From the NCBI GenBank assembly GCA_001600455.1, contig BCKC01000004.1, positions 1,984,001 to 2,048,000 on the forward strand: a DNA stretch of 64,000 bases, written 5' to 3'. Position 1 is the first letter of the stretch. Each line of letters begins with the position of its first letter. The DNA is from Endocalyx cinctus (lineage: Eukaryota > Ascomycota > Sordariomycetes > Amphisphaeriales > Apiosporaceae). Made by a program: the position numbers and the translations under genes. The notes beneath the pieces are model-generated. The model was not told the DNA's origin, did not search any database, and saw only the letters and a program-made list of their open reading frames with translations. Positions 12,693 through 23,327 of this stretch are shown here, piece by piece.

Positions 12693-15113
12693 ATGTCTAA
12701 CGTGGATGTGGTACAGCGCACTGCCGCAAATCTCCCCTCATTACCAGCATATTCCAGCGCTATGGCTGCTGCTGCTACCGCCGCCCCCGCGACGGGTGCC
12801 CCCGTCAAAATGTCTTCTACGCCGACGATTTCTACGACAGCAGCGTCAACATGTTCTTCTTCCTCATCTTCTTATTCTACGTCATCTTCGTCATCCCCCT
12901 CGCCATTGATAAAATCGACCATAACCACAACAACATTACCGATTACGACGACAATATTAACCACAGCCACATTAGCTGCAAGTAATAAGAGAAACAGTAA
13001 TCATAGTAACAATAACAGCAGCAATAATAATAACCACAATCACAATCATAACCCCACATTATCATCTTCAACGTCAGCATCAGCATCGGCATTATTATCC
13101 TCACAACAATCGCATTTACAATCGCAACCGCATCCGCAAATTAACAGAGCCAATAGTAATAGCGGCGGGACCGCCGGAAGTAAGCGCACAAGAAATATTG
13201 TCGAAGACGCGCGCGACGGCAGAACTACGAAAAGCCGGCAGCGGCCAATCGAGAACAGCGCGAACGCGAAAAAGAAAAGCATGGAGCCGCCGGTCCTGTC
13301 CTTTTACGGGACCCAGCCGGTTCCCCTGCCGTCGCGCTTCGGCTATCTCAAAAGTCGACTCGTCGCCGGTCACGAGCGCGCGCTCGAGGCCTCCTGGGCC
13401 CGATTGCTGGACGCGCTGCGCGCCGAGATCAAGCACATCGAGTCGCGGGGCTCGAATCTGATCCCCTCGATCGATTTCGGCGAGATCGGGTCGGCCGCGA
13501 AGGTGGAATCGTTCGGGGCCGACCTCAAGCGCCACGGCATGGGCGTCATCCGCGGCGTGGTACCGGCCGACGACGCGAGCGCCTGGGTCGAGGAGACGAG
13601 GAAGTACCTCGAGACCAAGCACGAGTTCAAGCCGCCGCCGGCCCAGGACCCGACCTGCTTCGACTTCTTCTGGACGCCGGCGCAGGTGCGGTCGCGCGCG
13701 CACCCGCACGTGCTGCGGGCCCAGCGGTTCGCCATGTCGCTCTGGAACACCAACGACGACGACCGGCTCGCGACCCGGTTCCCGATCACGTACGCGGACC
13801 GGATCCGGATCGAGTCGGTCTCGAGCGCGGGCGAGCTGACCGTCAACGGGGCCGCCGCGGCCGCCGCCTCGGCCGAGGATAACCTGATCGCGGCCGCGGC
13901 CGCCAACTCGACCGCCCAGATCGCCCAGGTCGACAACGGCAGCCTCGAGCGGTGGGAGCTCGACGGGTACGGCCGCTGCGGCCTGTACGACGCCATCTTC
14001 CGCGGCGACTGGGAGTCGTACAACGAGTGGAACCCGGCCGGCCGCATCAACGCGACCTCGGACCTGTACAACGGCGCGGGCGCGTGCTCCATGATGCGCC
14101 TGTTCCAGGGGATCCTGGCCCTCACCGTGGTCGAGCCGGGCATGATCCGGCTCATGCCCTCGCCCAAGCTGTCGACGGCTTACTTCCTGCTGCGCCCGTT
14201 CTTCTCGCCCAAGGAGGGCCCCCCGTCGGAAGACGGCGAGGACGGCGAGGAGGCGTGGGAGAGGTACCTGGACGCCTCGAATTGGTCCATCGACGAGGAG
14301 CAGTCGACCATCATCCACGGCGCCGTGCCGGGCCACGCGCAGCGCGTGACGGCGGCGTGGCACCCGCACCTGAAGCTGGACAAGTCGCTCATCACGCCGC
14401 CGACGCTGCAGGTAGGCGATTACATCATCTGGCACCCGGACCAGGCGTACCAGTTCTCCAACACGAACTACCGCACCAACAGCCGGCCGCCTTCCTCGGC
14501 GCCCGCGGATCATCATCATCATCATCACCCGGTAATGGGGTCCGACACGGCGGCGACGAATACCTCCATGCTCGTGTACACGCCCGCGGCGCCCCTGACG
14601 CAGACGAACGCCCTGTTCCTCGCGCGCCAGCGTAAAGCTTTCCTGCGGGGTCACCCCGGCCCGGATTTCGATTCGACGGGCACGGGCCTCGGAAGCGAGG
14701 CCCCGCATACGGGCCGGCTGGGCGAGAAGGAGATTAGAGAAGTGGGTGGCGAGGAAGGTCTGCAGGCTATGGGGTTATCGCCTTGGTCCTTGACTAAACC
14801 CGTCATCGCCCCGCCTACTACCGCTACGACAACCGCGACGGCGGTGCCGGGAGTGCTGCCTTCGCGAGAAGTGGCTGACCTGGTCATGGTGGAGGACGAG
14901 GAGGAGAGCGAGAAGATGGGGAGGAGCAGCAGCAGCAGTAGTAGCGCGAGCAGCAGCAGCGGGAGCGAAAAGGGGTCGTCGTCTCACGTGGTCTTTTCTC
15001 ACGCCGAGCAGGAGGTCGTTCGGTTGGCTAATATTATCTTGTTTCCGGATCGGTACGATTTCTACATGCCGACGAGGGCGAGCAGTCCGGTGGGGGGTGG
15101 GAAGGAGAAATAA
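12693..15113 (+). CDS. DUF1479/Gig2-like protein (YbiU-related non-haem iron oxygenase fold), divergent
   Basis: One 806-residue frame without introns. Residues 1 to about 195 are low complexity (runs of Ser, Thr, Asn, His, Gln). The conserved part starts near LPSRFGYLKSRLV and continues through IPSIDFGEIGSAAKVESFG, KRHGMGVIRGVVP, ITYADRIRIES, NGSLERWELDGYGR, DLYNGAGACSMMRLFQG, LLRPFFSP and VGDYIIWHPDQAYQFS, matching the order of blocks in DUF1479 proteins. Family members normally carry HxD...H iron ligands; here the aligned positions read Q412-V-D414 and Y586, so catalysis is doubtful. An Ala-rich insert (about 380-410), a His run and a Ser-rich acidic C-terminus are unusual. The core is far richer in GC than its surroundings. 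Met197 (13281) is an alternative start that would remove the low-complexity leader. Large opposite-strand frames here are composition shadows. Confidence 0.8.
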   Translation: MSNVDVVQRTAANLPSLPAYSSAMAAAATAAPATGAPVKMSSTPTISTTAASTCSSSSSSYSTSSSSSPSPLIKSTITTTTLPITTTILTTATLAASNKRNSNHSNNNSSNNNNHNHNHNPTLSSSTSASASALLSSQQSHLQSQPHPQINRANSNSGGTAGSKRTRNIVEDARDGRTTKSRQRPIENSANAKKKSMEPPVLSFYGTQPVPLPSRFGYLKSRLVAGHERALEASWARLLDALRAEIKHIESRGSNLIPSIDFGEIGSAAKVESFGADLKRHGMGVIRGVVPADDASAWVEETRKYLETKHEFKPPPAQDPTCFDFFWTPAQVRSRAHPHVLRAQRFAMSLWNTNDDDRLATRFPITYADRIRIESVSSAGELTVNGAAAAAASAEDNLIAAAAANSTAQIAQVDNGSLERWELDGYGRCGLYDAIFRGDWESYNEWNPAGRINATSDLYNGAGACSMMRLFQGILALTVVEPGMIRLMPSPKLSTAYFLLRPFFSPKEGPPSEDGEDGEEAWERYLDASNWSIDEEQSTIIHGAVPGHAQRVTAAWHPHLKLDKSLITPPTLQVGDYIIWHPDQAYQFSNTNYRTNSRPPSSAPADHHHHHHPVMGSDTAATNTSMLVYTPAAPLTQTNALFLARQRKAFLRGHPGPDFDSTGTGLGSEAPHTGRLGEKEIREVGGEEGLQAMGLSPWSLTKPVIAPPTTATTTATAVPGVLPSREVADLVMVEDEEESEKMGRSSSSSSSASSSSGSEKGSSSHVVFSHAEQEVVRLANIILFPDRYDFYMPTRASSPVGGGKEK

Positions 15114-15781
15114 GAGAGGGATTTTAAAGTCGTATAGGAGAGAAATGCGCAGAAATGCGAGAATGAAGAAGAAGATAGGAAGGGGCCAAAGAGTCAGAAG
15201 GGGAATAGGGGTGATAGGGATCTACGTGGAACTGGAGTTCATGGGGAGTTTTTTTTTTTTCTTGATTATTCGTTCCCCATTACATCTTCTTCTTCTTTAC
15301 CTCCTATACCAAGAAAAGATGGCATACGTATACACATACATACATACCATACACCCGAACGCTTCATTCACTCAAAACAAAACTTGTATATAGGTCTTTG
15401 GCATAGGCATATTTTGGCATATGTGGGTATAAGTTCATCCTCCAAGGGTTTCTTTTTTCTTTCTTATTTTATTTTTCAACTGGAAAGAGCTACCACCGTA
15501 CAGAGAGAAAGGCTGGTTAGCTAAGCTCGAGCTAGAAAAGAAAAAGATTAAAAAAAAAGAAGAAGCAATTTTTGACTCTTGTCTGATGATGGGTAGTCAG
15601 CCAAATCTGAACATATTATATGGTGCATCCATTGGTATCTAACTATCTACTGTTTTCTATGGTTTCTCCGCTCATATTTCTTTCATACTTATTTATTTTC
15701 TTTCAACCCTCTTTGTTTCTTGTTTACTCTTCTTTTTCTTGTATTTTCATTGAGGGCGGAAACATTGCTTCAAGGGGAGAA

Positions 15782-15793
15782 GGGGGGGGGGGG
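15782..15793. repeat. G12 homopolymer
   Basis: Twelve consecutive G residues in a purine-rich context (GAGAAGGG...). It is an isolated run without the four G-blocks of a canonical quadruplex. Confidence 0.9.
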
Positions 15794-17007
15794 TTGATAT
15801 TCTTGGATAAGAGAGTGTGAGAAGACTTCAAGGTTTCGACTTTTTTATATATCTTAACTAACCATCATTTCGGTTCATGTAGATAGATAATAGCAGTTTA
15901 GAAAAAGATAAGATCAGATAAGCGAATAAGTTACATACATGTACATACACATAATGCATATTTTGTTTACCATATCTGTCCTTGATTTTATCCCTTTGGG
16001 GCCCTCAGTCGAAAACTTGTCAAATTTCTCAGGTGACAACCTGTGCTGTCCGCCGACCTCGTCCCCAAGCTTGTGAGCACTGTATTATCATCCTATCTTT
16101 TGGTTCTCTCCGAGATGTGGTTTAAAACAAGGGAACGTTCGATATCCTCCAGCTAACTAGTAGTAAGGCTGCGTCATCTGTGGATAGTAGGCCCGCGGCA
16201 CGACCATCCACTCGGGACGCGTTGGAAACCCACCTACCCGCACGTCTACGTGTCTCTACCAATGGGACTGACACTGCGGTCCCAGCCCAAATATCACGTC
16301 GGTCAACGTGTTCGACCAGCTGACTAGGGGGTGGGTGAAAAAAGAGCTCCAAGGCACTGAAGGTTCCACACGCTTAGGTTTCCTATTCTGATATAACTAC
16401 AACCTCGATAGCAGATATCTGGTACCCTCCTAAAAATAACGCCGGATATCACAGGACCCATGGTTCTTCGATATAGGAGCTGCTGGAGCTGTTTCCTTTC
16501 CGAGCTCCGTATACGTATCTCTTGCCGTTTTTTCTTCTTACCAAGGCTCACTCCTAATAACCAAAAACTAAATTTGATGTATAACCTGATGAAATCTCTG
16601 ACAGCACATGAGAGCTTTTTTTTTCCCACGAGTGATATGCCGCCACCAAGCGAAGGGAGCCGGCCTGCCGCTATATTAAAAAAAAACATGGCGAAATTAA
16701 ACAGTGACACCTCATTCCGCAGGTTCTTTTCCCCAAACCATCTGCGACACGGAACGCATACCGACATAAATAAGACATCAAGTTTATGCGGCTGAAAAGA
16801 ATAGGGGGAGATTGTCTCTCTGAAAGGTTAACCCGAAGTACCCGGATTGCGGGCGGTATACTACACCCGTCTTCAGCGGCTGTTCTGCCCGAATGCCGGT
16901 CTCCATAAAAAAATTATTAAAAAGGAGAAATTTACTTGGTGAGCCGAGGGGGTGGCTCAGCCCACCAAATGCACCTACATGTATGTATGTATACTACTAC
17001 TTGCGTA

Positions 17008-17026
17008 TGTGTGTGTGTGTGTGTGT
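17008..17026. repeat. (TG)n microsatellite
   Basis: About nine TG units, preceded by a short TGTA repeat at 16978-16991. Confidence 0.9.
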
Positions 17027-17365
17027 AGTATGGGGCTCACCGCTTAAAGGGGGCATCCATCCCCCAATAAAGAGCTCCCTTGGATCTGGAACCCCTTCCT
17101 CATCGTCGACAGCTCCAATTCTTGTTACCCACATCCCGGGCTTAGGGTCCTGATTTTCCGGTTTGGGAGAGTACATAATTACGGATTTACCGATGTAATA
17201 GCATTTTGATTTTATTATTACGTTCTGAAACTTTATACTTGCTTCTTCGGATCAGTTGGATAATGCCGGGACGTGGGGAGATTATAGAGATAGATCAACC
17301 TCGTTAGATTTTGCGGGTAATCATGGGTTGTTTTGGATACCTGCTCCAGAAACCTGGTAATTAAG

Positions 17366-17409
<44 letters not shown>
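17366..17409. repeat. T26A18 self-complementary tract
   Basis: Twenty-six T are followed directly by eighteen A, giving a perfect inverted repeat with no spacer. A similar T19A25 tract lies at 24649-24692. Confidence 0.95.
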
Positions 17410-18197
17410 GACATCAAGGGTCTGAATTCGGCCGATAAAACGGATAAATGTCTCATCGTATCCGATAGCAGTCCCAAACGTCATCCAGCGTGATTTTTTT
17501 GACACCCCTACAGCTCTAGGTTAGCCGTCTTCATCGGTCGTCCGGTCCGCCTTGCTACTAGGTTAGTTCTCTGGTACGGTTCGAGACCGTATGTTCCGCG
17601 CCGGAGACAGTCCCGATCGTAAGGGTCTCTTTCCATGTTCGGTCCCATCCTTGAAGTAGTATTTGATTTTTTTTTTTTTTATTCACTGCGACGTACCTCG
17701 CAGGGAGTTGCATTGGAGGCTCGATCTTAGATCTTACGATACCTCTTGGCGCAACGGAAGAAATCTATCGTACCTTAAAATTTCACGATCCAGTAATGAG
17801 ATAAACAACCTTATAAGAGGCCGAAATTCCGTAGTTAAAGTCTCGGTATTGCAGTATTTCTGAGTATCTAATTTAGTAATCACCAAAGGGTTTCATTTGG
17901 GTTGTAATATATAGGAAGGATGTAATGCAGTGACGAAGTTAAACAGGATGAGCCATGCCTAAGCCCTAACAGCGCCTGGCAGCCCCGTAACAGAACCCCT
18001 GATTCACTCTACTTTAGCGCATTTATAGTGCATTATCATATTTCAACAGTAACATGCCACCCAACCACCCAACCAAATAAATACACTATTTTATAGAGCA
18101 GAAAAAAGAAACCATAGATATCTATACAACAGCGTATCATTCGGTAAAATAAAACTTGCAAAAGGGGTTGATCCTTTTTATCTTCTCGCTTGATCTC

Positions 18198-20010
18198 TCA
18201 CCGAGATGTGGATTCGCGTTCCTCAAGACCGAATTCTGTGTGTAGTTCCGTCCTCAGCTTCGTCTCGGTTTCGAAAAGACTCAGGATCAAAGCGAGGCCG
18301 GCAACCGCAACGCCTATCAGAAATACCTTGCTCAGAGCCATAGCGAATACTTTGCGGACTTGTTGACTAATAATCTGATCAAACGATTCGATGAAAATCT
18401 TGGTTGCGCTCTCGTATGAATTCCCAGATGTCAGCATCGCCTTAGCTCGAGCGTCGTCGACGCCCAAAACGTACGTCGAGGTGTAGCTGTTGAAGATCGC
18501 CGCCGGTATGGATACGCCCCAGACGCTTCCGAAGCTACGGATGAAATTGAAGCTGGCCGTAGCCGCGGCTTGGTCCGCTTCCGCCGTGGATGCCTGGAAG
18601 GCCGGTAGGAGCGTGTTACCGAGACTGCCGCATCCGACCGCGGCGATAATGTTAATAATGATCCACTCTGCCGTACTCGTATATTGGGTCATGATTCCGA
18701 AAAGCCCCATCCCGACGGTACACAAGGCGAAACCGGCGACGTGGAGGAGCTTGTAGCGGCCCCATCTCGAGAGGGCCGCGGCGGATAGCGCGGCGCCGGG
18801 AATGGCCACGAGGCCCAGAACTAGCATGTCGACTCCGGCCTCGAACGGGGTGGATAATCGGACGGCTTGAAAGTAAATCGGGATGAAAAACATCGCCCAG
18901 TATAGCATAACCGAGTTCAGAAAGGTATTGATGTATAAGATAACCTGGGTACGGTTGCTGAATAGACGAAGAGGCATGACGGGTTCGCATACGAAGGGCG
19001 AGGCCTCGAACACGACAAAAAGGAATAATCCGAAAACTCCGACAAGAAGAGGGACAACAGTATTCCACGAGGTCCACGCGTGAACCACGTCGGCGCCAGT
19101 CAGCGCCAATAAAATGGATATAGTTGAGGAGATCAATAGCAGGTTTCCGCAATAGTCGAAGCGGCGAACCTTTTCCCAGACGGTCGTCGATTTATCCCAT
19201 TTCACATGCAGGAACAAGAAAAGGACTAGAAATGCGAACGCGCCTACGGGTAGGTTGACGTAGAATATCCATCTCCAAGTGGTGGTGTCAACGATAGCGC
19301 CCCCTATTAAAGGGCCTAATGCGGTGCCCAGCCCATACGTGGCTAATATGAGGGCGATGAAATTGCCGCGTTCGCGAAGAGGTACTAGGTCGGATATGAT
19401 AATCTCAACGATCATAGTGATTCCTAAATCCAGCTTCAGTCCCGCGGTTTCGCAGGTGAGAGGTGAATGGATAAAGGGAGGTACTCACCGCCGGAGCCTA
19501 CACCCTGCACGGCTCTGCCAAAAATCAACATCTCGGCGGTTTGAGCGGCACCGCATAGCGCGCTTCCGATCGTGTAAATGGCGACTATGGAAAGTGCCGT
19601 TCGTCTCCGTCCGAAGAGGTTAGAGAGTTGCCCGAGTAGCGGTTGAAAAGAGGCACTTTACGTTTAATTTAGTTCTTGCGCGTAACATATCTTGGCGGAG
19701 TCTTGAGGGGGACAGGAAAAGATAGAACGGAAATATAATACCAAGTCAAAAAGAAAACGTTAGTAATCCAAACGTAATTCTGGCCGATCCCAAGTTCCTT
19801 TACGATTGTTGGTAAGGATGTGACGAGGATGGTATTCTCGCTGGATGAGAGTAGAGACACAACGCACATAGCTACTATAACGGCCCAAAATCGGGAATCT
19901 CTCTTTGGGGTATCAATTTGTTCATCGCGAGTATCACAGCTACTTATCTCTTGATCTGCGACGGTAATCTCTTCGGGCTTGTTACTTGATTCCAACTTAA
20001 GAGAAGGCAT
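18198..20010 (-). CDS. MFS drug:H+ antiporter, 14-helix (DHA2) type
   Basis: Three exons on the minus strand (20010-19742, 19655-19489, 19423-18198) give 553 residues with consistent phases. After an acidic cytosolic N-terminus come FWAVIVAMCVVSLLSSSENT and LPTIVKELG, then YVWITNVFFLT, FQPLLGQLSNLFGRRR (motif A type), AVQGVGSGGITMIVEIIISD and GLGTALGPLIGGAIVDTTTW (motif C type). This is the classic order for 14-helix fungal exporters related to toxin and multidrug pumps. It probably exports small hydrophobic compounds across the plasma membrane. It is transcribed away from the hydrolase fusion at 21160 across a 1.15-kb spacer, so the two may be co-regulated. The C-terminus is charged and ends in LEERESTSR. 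Confidence 0.93.
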
Positions 20011-21159
20011 TGTGCGTAGGTGAACTTGGATAAGGCGATATCTCTCGCGTCAAGATGATGAACATTAAAGCTTGATATCAGTATGATTGAGAAGTACGCC
20101 TTGTTTTTTTTTTTTCAATTAAGGTCAAGTAAGAAACCAAATAATTAGGAGACCACGGTGAACCGGTCATCTATGATATACTTTCACATTCACGAGTATG
20201 TTATATCCATAGATGGATGTTACCTCCTTGCATAATTCTATTCTTATAAGCTAACCACCGAATTTTCCTCTCTTGTGACAGCTTCTAACGTAGTACGGGC
20301 ACCTTCTGTGTTTGTTAGACCGTTATAGGAGAAGGTACAATGACACAGATGTATTGAAATTTTCATATAAAAGAAGGGACTTGTACCCATAACCGTCCAT
20401 ATATATGCCTTCATTTGAGACAGTTCACGAGATCTCCCGGTACAACAGTGGTTTCTCTTACCTTTCCACGCCGTATGGCATGGCAATAAAATAAGGTCGT
20501 GTTTCCTACCGTACCCCTAAATTTTTCTAGTGCTCAATTTCTGTAAGCCTACGGTGGCAACTTAGTTAGGTTATGCATCGCAAGTAACTCTCGATATAAG
20601 GATCCTATCTTTATGGGACACGAAATTGAAGATAGTCACTATACCCGTAGACATAGTATATAAATGTTCACATGTTTTTGTGTAATATCGGTCGGTGGAA
20701 TTCCGTTCCTATGCGGTGTTTATATCACCAGACTTGGTTCATTTCAAACTAGGGAGACAGATTGCGCAGTGTGAATATTCGAGCAACTGACCTCAAAAAT
20801 GTCATGACGGTCATGACCATGACGATATCCTACTTACTTAAGTACGTTACGTATAGTGTAAGTAAACATTTACAGGTGGATCTTAGCGATTATCAGCGTA
20901 TGGGAAAACTATTTACCCACCTCCTCATAAAACATTACCCGGCAGTGAAATACCGGATAACAATACCTAACTATTACCGTAGTGACCCCACTAACGTGAT
21001 CATCCCCATCAGAGTATAGATGAGTTCTTTATTTTCCTTAGAAAACTCCAAAAAAATAGTATACAGTATCTTGATTATAAAGAAATTTAACTCTGGTATA
21101 TAAAAGAAACAATAAGAAGAAAAAGTATAATTTTCAAACGGAAATAAAATCGGAAAAAG
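20011..21159. other. Divergent intergenic region, MFS pump / hydrolase fusion
   Basis: This should contain both promoters. Around 20802-20824 there are repeated TCATGAC units on both strands (TCATGACGGTCATGACCATGAC), a possible binding-site cluster. The 85-codon frame starting at 20762 has no recognisable features. Confidence 0.5.
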
Positions 21160-22842
21160 ATGACGAACCCAGGGATGTTATACGTAACGATGCAACCCCA
21201 GCCAGGTCTGGACCCCACGCTTTTTCACGAGTGGTATAACAACGAGCACGGTCCCCTCCGGCTCCGACTCCCCCATATCTTCGCCAACGGATTACGCTTT
21301 CGGGCCGTGGATAAGGACGACGGCAAAGATTTCTCCAACGAGAAACCCGAGTTCCTCGCCGCTTACGACGTCACCTCTATGCACCACCTAGAGACGGACA
21401 CCTACACGAGCCTACGCGCGAACCGGTCTAAGCGCGAAGCCGACACCATCGGCCAGGTGAGCGTGGATCGCATGTTCTGGGACCTCGTGTCCAGCAAGCA
21501 GCCGGAGAACTTCGTCCCGGCGGAACAGCGTCCCGATTCCGAAGCCGAGGGAACCATCTTGGTCGCCGTACAGCTCGCGCTTAAGCCCGCCGACGCCGAG
21601 GGAAAAGCTAAATCCGCGGCCGAGGTGCAGAAGTGGTACGAGCAAGAACACTTCGACATGCTATCCAAGGTGCCGGGATGGCTGCGATCGCGCCTGTTCA
21701 AGACCTCGACCCTCGACACGAAGAACGGCGTCGAGACCACCTTCCTGGGATTGCACGAGTACGCCAAGACTAACGGCTTGAACGGACCCGAGCAGCAGGC
21801 CGCCACGTCCACGCCCTGGAGGAAGGAAATCTACGAAAAGCACGCCGTTATGGCCTCGCGCCGCGTATACGAGCTGTTTTACGTCTTCGGTCCCGCGCCG
21901 CGGGACCTACGGTCGCTGGCACCCGGTACGAGCCCTACATTCACATCGTCCGATTCGCGCACGATCACCTCCTGGAGCCAAGCCCAAGGCGGCGCCGTCA
22001 TCGACTCGTACGTAACCGTTCCTTCGGACGGATTATCGATCCCTTACCGGCTAGAAGGCAACCCGGACCCGCGCGCACCCGTCCTCGCCTTCTGCAACTC
22101 CCTCTTAACATCCCTGCACATGTGGGACCCCCTCGTCGAGATCATCAAGAAAGCCAGGCCTCAATACAAGATCCTGCGCTACGACACGCGAGGTCGCCAC
22201 GCCGTGCCCCAACCGCCCGTCCCCGCTACGCTGGACATGGTCAGCGACGACCTCGCGACGGTCCTGACGTCGCTGCGCATCCCCAAGCTCGCCGCCCTCG
22301 TGGGGGTATCCATGGGCGGCGCGACGACGACCAACTTCGCGCTCCGCCACCCTTCGAAGCTGGACAAGTTCGTCGCCTGCGATTTCAACGCGACCTCGAG
22401 CGCGGCGAACACGGAGGCGTGGAAGCAGCGCATCGGCGTGGCGGAGGCGCCCGCGGAGAGCAGCGACGGGACGCCGGGCATCCGGAAGCTCGCGGGCCAG
22501 ACGGTCGAGCGCTGGTTCCACCCCGCGACTACGGCGGGCAAGAAGGAGGTCGTCGCTTGGATGACGGATATGGTGGCGACCAACGACGTCGAGGGGTTCC
22601 GGTACGGGTGCCAGGCGCTGTGGGATTACGATCTGAAGCCGGAGCTGAAGGAGTGCGCCGTCCCGGGGTTGTTCGTCGTCGGAGAGGGAGACGGGAAGGG
22701 TGCGCTCGTTAAGGCTATGGATGGGTTTAGGGGCTTGGTGGGGAAGGATGGGGTCGAGTTGAGACTCGTGCCGGAGACGGGACATTTGCCCATGTGCGAG
22801 GACCCTGAAGGGTTTTGGAAGGCTGTTGAGGACTTCTTGTGA
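21160..22842 (+). CDS. Tandem dimeric-barrel (EthD-like) modules fused to an alpha/beta hydrolase
   Basis: A single exon encodes 560 residues. Residues 1-120 and about 130-245 look like two copies of a ferredoxin-like dimeric alpha-beta barrel: each has a beta start (MLYVTMQP; TILVAVQL) and then a similar helix (FHEWYNNEHGP; VQKWYEQEHFD). Residues 285-560 form an alpha/beta hydrolase close to 3-oxoadipate enol-lactonases, with IPYRLEG, LRYDTRGRHAVP, the nucleophile elbow VGVSMGG (Ser384), probable Asp511 in GEGDGKG and His542 in ETGHLPMCEDPEGF. It probably acts in the cytosol on an aromatic-derived lactone or ester; this is inference from the family. Codon use is GC-rich and highly regular. 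The adjacent divergent MFS pump suggests export or uptake linked to catabolism. Confidence 0.85.
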   Translation: MTNPGMLYVTMQPQPGLDPTLFHEWYNNEHGPLRLRLPHIFANGLRFRAVDKDDGKDFSNEKPEFLAAYDVTSMHHLETDTYTSLRANRSKREADTIGQVSVDRMFWDLVSSKQPENFVPAEQRPDSEAEGTILVAVQLALKPADAEGKAKSAAEVQKWYEQEHFDMLSKVPGWLRSRLFKTSTLDTKNGVETTFLGLHEYAKTNGLNGPEQQAATSTPWRKEIYEKHAVMASRRVYELFYVFGPAPRDLRSLAPGTSPTFTSSDSRTITSWSQAQGGAVIDSYVTVPSDGLSIPYRLEGNPDPRAPVLAFCNSLLTSLHMWDPLVEIIKKARPQYKILRYDTRGRHAVPQPPVPATLDMVSDDLATVLTSLRIPKLAALVGVSMGGATTTNFALRHPSKLDKFVACDFNATSSAANTEAWKQRIGVAEAPAESSDGTPGIRKLAGQTVERWFHPATTAGKKEVVAWMTDMVATNDVEGFRYGCQALWDYDLKPELKECAVPGLFVVGEGDGKGALVKAMDGFRGLVGKDGVELRLVPETGHLPMCEDPEGFWKAVEDFL

Positions 22843-23327
22843 GGGGGATGGTTAGATGAAGAGTATATATGAAGAAAAAAAAATATGTAGTAGGATAATG
22901 CAATTTTACTCCTATTAAGCTACGCACTTTCGACCCTTTTTTTTTGAAATTGTTAACGTAGTTATATTGTCAATTATTACTGCTTTAGTGACATCCTCGG
23001 TGTAGAGGACCGCGAGATTAGTTTCCCAGTAACAGTATATACATAACGTTGATCCAAAATAAAATATGTACAGCTTGTAAATGAGACATGTATAAAATAT
23101 GAATAGCTCGCGTAACTAGCTACCCAAAAAACATCAACCAAACTATTATGCAACTATATTTCGAAACACTAAAGTATGACCGAATAGCAAGTCAGGTGTC
23201 GCATAAGAACAGAGTTATATGATTGATTAAATCTCTCCGCGAAAGATTTAGCAGTCGGCGTAGATGGCTATTCAAAGTTAGTTACTCGATCCAAAAAAAA
23301 AAAAAAAAACCATGACCGAGAAGTCTT
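22843..23327. other. Convergent intergenic region
   Basis: A 3'-to-3' spacer between the hydrolase fusion and the deuterolysin gene. It is AT-rich with an A run near 23293-23309; no gene is seen. Confidence 0.6.

Larger units (their letters stand above)
15114..18197. other. 3.1-kb intergenic region
   Basis: No gene is supported. The minus-strand frames at 16122-16767 are short and featureless. It contains a G12 run at 15782-15793, a TG repeat at 17008-17026 and a T26A18 tract at 17366-17409. A perfect small hairpin at 17575-17591 resembles a tRNA T-arm but has no matching acceptor stem. Confidence 0.5.

Noticed and set aside
13952..14635. 227-codon plus-strand frame inside the DUF1479 gene
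   Set aside because: It is an out-of-frame, Arg/Pro/Gly-rich shadow of a GC-rich exon.
13116..14708. 530-codon open frame on the minus strand across the DUF1479 gene
   Set aside because: It is Arg/Gly/Val-rich with no family motifs and mirrors the GC-rich plus-strand gene; several other frames are open here for the same reason.
17575..17591. Hairpin TACGG-TTCGAGA-CCGTA resembling a tRNA T-arm
   Set aside because: The following bases have no complementary acceptor strand about 60-70 nt upstream, and no A-box is evident.
22105..22785. 226-codon minus-strand frame opposite the hydrolase fusion
   Set aside because: It is a composition shadow of the intact plus-strand gene with its catalytic triad.
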